Positions 6,464 to 13,038 of a stretch of DNA of 13,038 nt are shown here, piece after piece. Position numbers and translations under genes: made by a program. This DNA comes from 2-02-FULL-38-15 sp964645555. Its GTDB lineage: Bacteria; Patescibacteriota; Microgenomatia; Daviesbacterales; UBA10151. Location: assembly GCA_964645555.1 (NCBI GenBank), contig CAZYBP010000028.1, positions 1-13,038 on the forward strand, in the 5' to 3' direction. Position 1 is the first letter of the stretch. The number at the start of each line of letters is the position of its first letter. Below the pieces are notes generated by a model. That model was not told the DNA's origin. It saw only the letters and a list, made by a program, of their open reading frames with translations, and searched no databases.

Positions 6464-7132
6464 TTAGTTATTGTGCTTTTTAAACTTTTCTTTGATTCTT
6501 TCTTTCTCTATTTGATACCCTTTTTGGTCCTCCCTCAGTTTCCCCTCTAATGATGCAACTAGGCTTCTAAGTAAGTAGTCTGTTTTGTTAATAAGCTCCA
6601 TAAATATCTCATAGGTAAGGGTATGAGGGTTAAGGGTAGTTAAAGCCTTGTAATAAGGGTGGCCAGGATCAGTTGGTTCACCCTTTGCTCCCCCCTTATT
6701 GGGACCCTTAAAAATATTTATATCTATTCCTAAATCCCTTAAAGATGACCCTGCTTTTCCAATTAAAAATCCGTCTGTTTTTGCATCTCTTATATCACCC
6801 TTAACTTCTTCCAAAGACCCTTGGGCAAAGCCTAAAAAGCTTAAATATTCACTGGTTGTTGGTCTTTTCCAACCTTCTTCAATGTTACGTTTTTGAGACC
6901 TAGCTGCATCATCAAGTTGAGCTTTTAAACGTCTTTCAGATAAGGGTAAAGTAAGGGTAAACTTACGCACGAGGACTCGAAGTAGCGCTGCATTTTGCCA
7001 AACTGCTAAATACTGATAGCCCTCAGTGTCTTTCCAAATCCTGGATCTTTGTAATGGTTGTTTAGGGGCAGCTAACTCTGCCTTTGTTTTGGCTATTAGT
7101 TCTTTAATTACCTCTGCTTGTGTTTTATCCAT
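6464..7132 (-). CDS. Four-helix-bundle protein (S23/TIGR02436-like family)
   Basis: This 222-residue cytoplasmic protein has no signal peptide or membrane segment. Residues 33-125 carry the family pattern: GYQYLAVWQNAALLRVLVRKFT, LPLSERRLKAQLDDAARSQ, the RNIEEGWKR signature (usually NIAEG), then EYLSFLGFAQGSLEEV and a helix ending DAKTDGFLI. Family members include proteins encoded in 23S rRNA intervening sequences and the Avd accessory protein of diversity-generating retroelements; for most, no biochemical role is known. It is longer than the usual 120 residues or so. An insert (about 127-172, GPNKGGAKGEPTDPGHP) and a final charged helix resemble the 'four helix bundle suffix' variety. It lies 73 nt after the LamG gene and may share its transcript. 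No Shine-Dalgarno is visible; the sequence before the ATG is a TACCCTTA repeat unit. Confidence 0.82.
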   Translation of the reverse strand: MDKTQAEVIKELIAKTKAELAAPKQPLQRSRIWKDTEGYQYLAVWQNAALLRVLVRKFTLTLPLSERRLKAQLDDAARSQKRNIEEGWKRPTTSEYLSFLGFAQGSLEEVKGDIRDAKTDGFLIGKAGSSLRDLGIDINIFKGPNKGGAKGEPTDPGHPYYKALTTLNPHTLTYEIFMELINKTDYLLRSLVASLEGKLREDQKGYQIEKERIKEKFKKHNN

Positions 7133-7205
7133 AAGGGTAATAAATTAAGGGTAGCATAAGGGTTAATTGATAGTAAACCCTTAATTACCCTTAGTTTCCC
7201 TTGAG
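7133..7205 (-). repeat. Spacer with nested TAAGGGTW inverted repeats (possible attenuator or 3'-end hairpin)
   Basis: Read on the plus strand, copies of TAAGGGTA or TAAGGGTT lie at 7146-7153 and 7157-7164, and their reverse complements at 7176-7183 and 7186-7193. On the minus-strand transcript this gives a two-part stem of 8 + 8 base pairs separated by a small AU/UGC internal loop and closed by an 11-nt loop. Another copy at 7132-7139 abuts the four-helix-bundle start codon. The hairpin lies just after the LamG stop, so it could protect a 3' end or reduce read-through. It is followed by AUUUAUU rather than a true U-run, so I do not call it a terminator. Confidence 0.6.
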
Positions 7206-10200
7206 TTATGGAGCTCCTGTACTTGGACTGAAGTTTACTGCACCATTGTTATATAGAAGTTTAACTTGTGTACCAGTTAAGGCATAGTTATAGATTCTGG
7301 TTTCATCCATTAGGCCGGAATAGAAGTTTGCTCCTCCAGAAGTTTCCCCCAGGTAAAGGATAGAGGAGGAGGCAGTAACAGCGGTAGTTTCTGCTGATTG
7401 TTTAATTAACTTTCCATTTAAGTAGGTATTAATATTAGTGCCGTCATAAGTGCAGATTACATGATTCCATGACCCTACTGTTAAAGCAGAAGTAGGAGCA
7501 GCAGAGTTATGGAAAGCTGCAGAATAATATACTCCACATATTGGCATAGAACTACTATCTGTAGTCAATTGAAACTCTGAAGCTTTCTCCATTAAGGTTT
7601 TGGAAGCAGCCGAGGTAGTAGGATTAAACCATCCTCCCCAAGAGAGAGAAGTAGTAGTTTTAGCAGCAGTAGCCAAAGGAGAAAAAGCAGAAGTAGTGAT
7701 CCTGTCATCTGTTCCATCAAAGGTCCCGGCATAATTTACCTTTCCTGCACCGGTGCCAGAGGATCCTCCCCAGAAGGTAGAGGCAGTATTACAGGTGCCA
7801 ACAGTAGTAGTTCCACCTGAACCCATATTTATAGTCCCGGTGTAACTATTACCAGACAGGTCATTTACTGTGGAACCTTGGCATTCATCAAAATCCCAAT
7901 ATCCTACAGGCCCACCCTTGTTATAATCCCAAGCTACCTGTGCAGGGGTTCTGGCATAAGCATAGATTCTCACCTGATCTACGAATCCTTTGTACCAATA
8001 TGCAACACCCGTATTGGCTTTCCCCATCATAACTATAGTGGAAGCAAGGCTGGGAGTTTGGGTATCCGTTGTCTTTTGGACCCCATCAATATAAAGTAAT
8101 GCAGTTCCGTTTGTTCCTCCGCTAAAAGTTAAGGTTACAAAATGCCAATTGTTATCTGTAATCCCTGAACCATAATTTCTTCCATAAAATCCACCTCCAA
8201 TTGAATTGGAAGTACCGACTTGAGCGGTATTTGACCACCCAATCCAGGCAGATTGGCCAGATGTGGCGTTCCCAATCATTACTCCAAGTCCATAGCTTGC
8301 ATGTGAGTTCATTTTCATCCACGCCTGTAATGTAAATGCGGAACTACCTGTGATTGGATTCGCTCCTGCACTTACATAATCATCACTTCCATTAAAGCTT
8401 CCTGCTTTACCAACCTTTCCGGATTTATATCTGGGGGAGCCGGTTCCATTCCAAGTGCCATTATATGCATTGCCGGAGGTATCCAAAACATTATTTTCAA
8501 AGTCCCATCTGCCTACTGGGGCAACACAAGAAGTGGTGTCTCCCGGGACACAATATTCCTGATTAGCAGCATTACTTTGATAAGTCGAATTGTCAGAAAG
8601 TGTGCCTAAAACCTGGGAAGAACCATGATTATAATCTGTTTTAACCTCATCCGCAGTTAAGGCATAATTATATATTTTAACTTCATCAATTGTTCCGTTG
8701 TGATCGTAATCTGATAATGGAACAAAATTTGTGTGATTGGATCCTATCCAGAGACGATTGGTGTTATGGTTACTAAAGTTGACGCTGGAAGACCCAGATC
8801 CATCCTGAACTCCATTAATGTATAGAGAAACTGTACCTGACTTTCTGACCATTCCTAAATGAACCCAACTTCCTACAGGTGTGTTTTTAGAACTTATGGC
8901 GGTGCTTCCTCCTGAGCTATCAATTTTAAGATATGCATTCAGTTTTTGATTTGTATCAATATATAAACCGATATCATCGGATCCATCAGATGATTTCCAA
9001 ATTAATATATCATCTCTGCCGCTTGCATTTATGTAAGCCCAAGTAAACCAAGAAAAATCACCAGTGCCTATAGGAGTCATCACAACACCCGCATTGGTCT
9101 CTATATAATCATTACTACCGTCAAACAACAAAGCTTTACCAAACTTGCCTGATTGGGTCCAGCCGGAGGTGGAAGTAGCAGGGGAAGCAAAGCCGGAATT
9201 GGCTCCGTCTAAGGCCGATCCCCCGGAACCAGAATTACAAATATCATTAGTTCCACCTGAACAGGTATTATCCACTCCTTCATCAAAGTCCCAATACCCC
9301 ACAGGATTATTCACGGATACAGAGCGGATCTGCGCAGATCCTGCCCCTGCTGTCATATCCGCGTTAATCTGTTTCGCGGAGCGGGCATAGTTATATATTT
9401 TTACATCATCAATTTGACCTGTAATATAAGAGTTGTCTAGGGTAACAGAAGCTCTTCTCCCGATATCTAATGAAATACTGTTACTAGTAGTATCTGTTAC
9501 TGTTGCTATACTGGTTGGTGTTGCATCTGATTTTCCATCCACAAGGATGCTAAGGTTTCCATCTCTGTCAAATGTAGCCGATACATAATGCCATTGATTG
9601 TCAACTATATTAGTTGATCCTTCTAGAAGTACTATCTCCGCTGTTCCGCTTCCATTTCCGTCCCGGATAAAAGCCCGTAAATGGTTACTCTGAACTTGCA
9701 TAGCATAACCGGCAGTTGCGCCTTCAGAATATTTAGCTAAAATATAGTCACCGTCTTCGGCCGAGGGTATTTTAACCCATGCCGAGAGAGTAAAGTCTGT
9801 TGTTGTTCCAAAATCCAAAATTTCACTACTGGGATCTCCTACAGCTACGAAATCATCACTGCCATTAAAATTACCTGCTTTTCCATATTTACCAGACTTC
9901 CAATGAGGAGAACCTGTGCCATTCCATGTACCAGTATTAGCTTGGCCTGAAGTATCATTTACTGTTCCTCCTGTCCCTTCTTCAAAATTCCAATAACCCA
10001 CAGGTCCCGGAGCAAAGTTATATAGCTGGGAAACTTCATTAGAGGAAAGTGCGCGGTTATATACTCTAGCTTCATCAATTAAACCCGGGAAATAATAAGA
10101 AGAATTTCTAGTCCCGACCCAAAAAGCAGAAGTCGAATTCACCGGAGCGCTGGGAGAAGACAAAGTGCCTTCTATTTTACCATCCACGTATATGTTCAAT

Positions 10201-12548
10201 GCTGAAGAGTTATATACAGCCATTACATAATGCCACTGCTGATCCGTAATAACTGTGGTACCGCTAACTACCGATGTATCACCAGCGAAGCGTGCTTGAG
10301 CATATCCCTGATAGTTTATTAGAAGTTCATACCCTTGCGAACTAGCCCATTTGCTAACTATAGTATAAGAGATGCTTGGCTTTGTGGAAGTACTGGTCTT
10401 TATCCAAGCTCCAATAGACCAACCTCCGGTTCCAGGATAATCAAGTTTTCCTGAGCCTCCACAGTTCGCGTCAGTACAGGTAAAATACTGAGTACTTCCA
10501 TTGAAGCTTCCGGCATTGCCAAATTTACCGGCAGCATAGGTGACAGTGTTAGTGTTTGTAAGAGTGTCCCCGTTGCCAGACGAGTCCGTTGCATTACCAG
10601 AAGTTTCATCCATTTTCCAGTAACCAACCAAGCCTTGAGAAAGGGATTTCCACTGATCAGAAGAGCCGATTTGCGCGGATGTTCCCAAAATGCCTCCCCG
10701 GGAGTTATAGTCGGCAAGGATTTGCGCGGATGAGCGCGCATATGGATAGATTTTAACTTCATCTATGAAACCTTTAAAAAATTCGCTATGAGTTGCGCCC
10801 GCCACACCATCTGGGTTTGCTCCTATTGTTAATGGTTCATTTGGGTTAGAAATTGTTCCTGTAGCTGTAACTGTCTGTTTTAATACCCCATCTCGATAAA
10901 ATTTTGTATCCGTTCCGTCAAAAGTTCCAACGATGTAGTACCAAGTATTTGCCGACAAATTGCTTAAATTTTCTCCTGCGTTCCTATAAGCACCATTTAT
11001 ATAAAACCAAGTTGAAATTTTACCATTAGATGCTTCATTAGCAATTAGTCCATATCCCCCAGCCTCATTTTTAGATACGATACTGTAGGTTGTCGCTCCT
11101 GAGGGGATAGTATTAAATTTAACCCAAGCACCCACAGTAATCGTTGAAGTAATTTGTAAATTTGAACTATTTCCTGCATCTACATAGCTTGTACTTCCAT
11201 CAAAGTAGAGGCATTTGCCGGAAACACACTGATCCTCTGTTTGCCAGGTAGCACCATCTACGGTTCCGTCGTTATTATTAGTGGTAGAATCCTGAGCATT
11301 AGTACCAGTCCCATCATCAAAGGACCAATAGGCCAGTGGCCCCGGTCCTTTTTCCTCTGAAGCAAATGAGGTTGAGGGTTTAACTGTTGCATTAGCAGTT
11401 GAGGCAATAGTACCTGGGTTTTGATAAAGCTGGGTTATTTCATCTGCAGAAAGAGCGCGGTTGTAGATACGAGTATCATCAATTATGCCATTCCAGAATT
11501 CTACGAAGTTAGTTCCATTATTGTATGACCCTATAGAGAATGGATCATTTGTGGAGCTTAGGGTTGTGGTTCCTATGCTATTTGAATTTTCTTGAACCCC
11601 ATCTATGTAGATCCTAATAGTGGAAGCATCGTATATGCCCACAATATGGTGCCAGCTGCCGTCGTCTATTCTTGTTGTGCTGTCATTCGAACTCTTCCAA
11701 GTGCCGTCGTTAACCCAGAATTTTGCTTTACCGGCTGCCCAACCACCTCCTAAGGCGAAAACACCAGTGGCGCCTTGCTTTCTTGCCAGCGATTTCTCTG
11801 CAGAAAGACCTCCTACAGAACCGCTCCACTTTGCCCATACAGACACCGTAACTTTTGTTAACCCGTCAAAAGCATTAATATCTCCCATAGTGGCATAATC
11901 TTGAGTTCCGTCAAAGCTGCCGCCATTAGTATATTTTGCTGTTGTAGTAGAAGGAACGGTGCAACCGCCTCCCGTACAAGAAGATACTCCATTATTCCCA
12001 TTAACAGATGAATCTTTAACTTCTCCACTTGTTCCATTCCAGGATGATTCATTCATAGACCAATATCCTACTAAACCATTAAATAACCTAAATTTAGTGG
12101 AGTCTGAGGCAGATGTGGCTGCAGGATTACCATAATACATATATAAAGTGTAGGTTGTAGTATTTTTGGGTACTAAATCTGCCATTACCCAGACTTTGTT
12201 TGTTGCAGAGTTATCAGAACAGGTATCTATGTAATATGGCAAAAGTTTACCTGATTGGTTAGTAAACCTTAAATCTTCACAGTTTGTTTGTAATTTAGCT
12301 GTAATACCTGTGGTATCAATAGTCAGTAATGTTTCTAGATTTGTGATATCCGCGGATGAAGAGCTGATTGTCACGGATATGGCTTTTCTGTAGGCCCAGT
12401 TGTCATCATACCAAGAGGCTTGAGCGGATTTAGCCTTCATTAAAAGATATAACCCTGAGCCTGTGAAGATTAAGAGAGCTATTAGACCCATAATCAAGCT
12501 CTTCTTGGTTATTCTGATAAAACCGGATTGTAGTTGACGCTTTGTCAT
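7206..12548 (-). CDS. Giant secreted surface protein: DUF2341 domain plus seven LamG/concanavalin A-like domains
   Basis: This 1780-residue protein starts with a basic N-terminus, a hydrophobic stretch (about 18-37) and a likely signal cleavage after AQA at residue 44. Residues 45-155 match DUF2341: a WYDDNWAYRKAI opening, the DLRFTNQSGKLLPYYID core and a YTLYMYYGNPAA end. Seven LamG-like (Laminin_G_3 type) domains follow at roughly 158-375, 403-615, 639-845, 848-1065, 1081-1307, 1342-1543 and 1547-1767. Each opens with (V/A)GYW-like plus an acidic turn, has FDG/FNGS..Y in the middle, and ends with DE(V/A)(K/R)IYNYA. Such domains often bind glycans or proteins, so adhesion or a cell-surface coat is inferred. 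There is no LPXTG-type or C-terminal membrane anchor, so attachment is unclear. Domains 4 and 6 are the most alike. A strong AAGGAG lies 6 nt before the ATG. Confidence 0.9.
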   Translation of the reverse strand: MTKRQLQSGFIRITKKSLIMGLIALLIFTGSGLYLLMKAKSAQASWYDDNWAYRKAISVTISSSSADITNLETLLTIDTTGITAKLQTNCEDLRFTNQSGKLLPYYIDTCSDNSATNKVWVMADLVPKNTTTYTLYMYYGNPAATSASDSTKFRLFNGLVGYWSMNESSWNGTSGEVKDSSVNGNNGVSSCTGGGCTVPSTTTAKYTNGGSFDGTQDYATMGDINAFDGLTKVTVSVWAKWSGSVGGLSAEKSLARKQGATGVFALGGGWAAGKAKFWVNDGTWKSSNDSTTRIDDGSWHHIVGIYDASTIRIYIDGVQENSNSIGTTTLSSTNDPFSIGSYNNGTNFVEFWNGIIDDTRIYNRALSADEITQLYQNPGTIASTANATVKPSTSFASEEKGPGPLAYWSFDDGTGTNAQDSTTNNNDGTVDGATWQTEDQCVSGKCLYFDGSTSYVDAGNSSNLQITSTITVGAWVKFNTIPSGATTYSIVSKNEAGGYGLIANEASNGKISTWFYINGAYRNAGENLSNLSANTWYYIVGTFDGTDTKFYRDGVLKQTVTATGTISNPNEPLTIGANPDGVAGATHSEFFKGFIDEVKIYPYARSSAQILADYNSRGGILGTSAQIGSSDQWKSLSQGLVGYWKMDETSGNATDSSGNGDTLTNTNTVTYAAGKFGNAGSFNGSTQYFTCTDANCGGSGKLDYPGTGGWSIGAWIKTSTSTKPSISYTIVSKWASSQGYELLINYQGYAQARFAGDTSVVSGTTVITDQQWHYVMAVYNSSALNIYVDGKIEGTLSSPSAPVNSTSAFWVGTRNSSYYFPGLIDEARVYNRALSSNEVSQLYNFAPGPVGYWNFEEGTGGTVNDTSGQANTGTWNGTGSPHWKSGKYGKAGNFNGSDDFVAVGDPSSEILDFGTTTDFTLSAWVKIPSAEDGDYILAKYSEGATAGYAMQVQSNHLRAFIRDGNGSGTAEIVLLEGSTNIVDNQWHYVSATFDRDGNLSILVDGKSDATPTSIATVTDTTSNSISLDIGRRASVTLDNSYITGQIDDVKIYNYARSAKQINADMTAGAGSAQIRSVSVNNPVGYWDFDEGVDNTCSGGTNDICNSGSGGSALDGANSGFASPATSTSGWTQSGKFGKALLFDGSNDYIETNAGVVMTPIGTGDFSWFTWAYINASGRDDILIWKSSDGSDDIGLYIDTNQKLNAYLKIDSSGGSTAISSKNTPVGSWVHLGMVRKSGTVSLYINGVQDGSGSSSVNFSNHNTNRLWIGSNHTNFVPLSDYDHNGTIDEVKIYNYALTADEVKTDYNHGSSQVLGTLSDNSTYQSNAANQEYCVPGDTTSCVAPVGRWDFENNVLDTSGNAYNGTWNGTGSPRYKSGKVGKAGSFNGSDDYVSAGANPITGSSAFTLQAWMKMNSHASYGLGVMIGNATSGQSAWIGWSNTAQVGTSNSIGGGFYGRNYGSGITDNNWHFVTLTFSGGTNGTALLYIDGVQKTTDTQTPSLASTIVMMGKANTGVAYWYKGFVDQVRIYAYARTPAQVAWDYNKGGPVGYWDFDECQGSTVNDLSGNSYTGTINMGSGGTTTVGTCNTASTFWGGSSGTGAGKVNYAGTFDGTDDRITTSAFSPLATAAKTTTSLSWGGWFNPTTSAASKTLMEKASEFQLTTDSSSMPICGVYYSAAFHNSAAPTSALTVGSWNHVICTYDGTNINTYLNGKLIKQSAETTAVTASSSILYLGETSGGANFYSGLMDETRIYNYALTGTQVKLLYNNGAVNFSPSTGAP

Positions 12549-13038
12549 CTTGTTCTCCTTGACTTTTTAGAACCTTTATGATACCTTCTATTTATAGACC
12601 GAGCCTGAGCGTCGACCAGAGTTGAAAGACATTCTCTTAAACGCCCATCGGTCTTTTTTAATGCTTTAATAATATCTTCTAGGGACAATATTCTATTTGG
12701 CGGAATTTTTTTATCAAAAACATTCTTGGCTGCATAATGCGCAGGGGGTCTGTTGCCAATTCTGGCAAAGCTAATATAGTGTGCTGGCAAGTAGTTCTTT
12801 TCCAAAAAGGGTAGCAGAAAGGAGCTGATTATTTTATCTTTACCCGGATATTCTGTGTCTATAACTACCTCTGATTTTTCTTTCAGAGTGGTCAGTAGAT
12901 GGTAAATGCCTACGGAGAATAACCAATAGATAAACAGTTTGGTAAAACCATGCAAACGGAAGATTTCCTGAATTTGCCGTTTTAGTTTTTTTGGTATCCT
13001 TACAGCATATTTATGACCGTTAGAATAGGCAATAACAG
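12545..13038 (-). CDS. Unknown protein, C-terminal part (5' end outside window)
   Basis: The frame is open from the TGA at 12545-12547 to the right edge, about 164 codons, so the gene starts outside the window. The internal TTG at 12953-12955 is a Leu codon, not the start. Visible features: a basic stretch near the edge (HKYAVRIPKKLKRQ), a mildly hydrophobic segment (FTKLFIYWLFSVGIYHLL), then VVIDTEYPGKDKIISSFLLP, a central GNRPPAHYAAK and a very basic C-terminus (NRRYHKGSKKSRRTR). The acidic IDTEYPGKD block after a predicted strand hints at a nuclease or RNase H-like fold, but I do not recognise a family and assign no function. The basic tail suggests nucleic-acid binding. It overlaps the LamG gene by 4 nt (ATGA), so the two are probably translated together. 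Confidence 0.75.
   Translation of the reverse strand, partial: VIAYSNGHKYAVRIPKKLKRQIQEIFRLHGFTKLFIYWLFSVGIYHLLTTLKEKSEVVIDTEYPGKDKIISSFLLPFLEKNYLPAHYISFARIGNRPPAHYAAKNVFDKKIPPNRILSLEDIIKALKKTDGRLRECLSTLVDAQARSINRRYHKGSKKSRRTR
12555..12560 (-). promoter_or_regulatory. Strong Shine-Dalgarno (AAGGAG) of the LamG gene
   Basis: The plus strand reads CTCCTT, which is AAGGAG on the minus strand, 6 nt before the ATG at 12546-12548. It supports that start and sits inside the coding end of the upstream partial gene. No comparably good site precedes the other starts visible in this window. Confidence 0.85.

Noticed and set aside
7146..7193. Intrinsic terminator after the LamG gene
   Set aside because: The hairpin is good, but no U-run follows it and the stem is only moderately GC-rich. 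It is kept as an inverted repeat with possible attenuator function.
9145..9390. Plus-strand 81-codon open frame inside the LamG gene
   Set aside because: It lies opposite clearly coding LamG sequence, has biased composition and no family resemblance. Other opposite-strand frames in this gene and in the ATPase genes are shadows for the same reason.
7206..12548. Diversity-generating retroelement target (giant surface protein next to an Avd-like four-helix-bundle protein)
   Set aside because: No reverse transcriptase, template repeat or C-type lectin variable region is present in the window. The four-helix-bundle family has many members unrelated to such elements.
12545..12955. A complete 136-residue gene starting at the TTG at 12955
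   Set aside because: The same frame stays open upstream to the window edge with protein-like sequence, so TTG is probably an internal Leu codon and the gene is partial.

Overview
The window looks like a chromosomal segment from a small-genome, AT-rich uncultivated bacterium, most likely a Patescibacteria/CPR lineage of the Microgenomates kind. This is inferred from a stripped-down F1 ATPase operon, an L1 protein with a long charged N-terminal tail, a giant DUF2341/LamG surface protein, a four-helix-bundle protein and very short gene spacings. No 16S gene or other decisive marker is present, so the assignment is tentative. The stops seen are TAA, TAG and TGA, so the standard bacterial code fits.

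Left part, plus strand (1-1437): the 3' end of nusG, then rplK and rplA, separated by 4 and 6 nt. This is the usual nusG-L11-L1 order. rplA carries about 80 extra K/E/P-rich residues at its N-terminus. rplJ/rplL do not follow; instead rplA meets the ATPase operon tail to tail with only 5 nt between stop codons.

Centre, minus strand (6245 down to 1443): five tightly packed genes in the order c-like, alpha, gamma, beta, epsilon. The F1 subunits keep their nucleotide-binding motifs (P-loops, beta GER glutamate, alpha arginine finger). Everything needed for ion flow or a stator is missing or changed. There are no a, b or delta genes in the window. Alpha lacks the N-terminal segment that binds delta in well-studied enzymes. 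Epsilon lacks its C-terminal helices. The c-like protein has a signal peptide, about 140 residues of probable extracytoplasmic beta-rich domain, and then a c-subunit hairpin. That hairpin retains the F1-docking loop (Arg-Asn-Pro), but Ile247 sits where the ion-binding Glu/Asp should be. My main hypothesis is an F1-like ATPase docked on a non-conducting membrane ring that carries surface domains: a mechanochemical machine rather than an ATP synthase.

Between 6246 and 6463 is an AT-rich intergenic region dominated by an imperfect palindrome of about 96 nt. Next, still on the minus strand, come a four-helix-bundle protein (6464-7132), a 73-nt spacer with a nested TAAGGGTW hairpin, and a 1780-residue secreted protein with one DUF2341 domain and seven LamG-like domains (7206-12548). 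The latter overlaps by 4 nt (ATGA) an upstream gene of unknown function that runs off the right edge. The LamG gene is the only one here with a strong Shine-Dalgarno sequence.

Apart from the c-like gene and the LamG gene, whose products should be outside or in the membrane, the window encodes cytoplasmic core functions. No tRNA, rRNA, CRISPR array, transposase or complete insertion sequence was seen.
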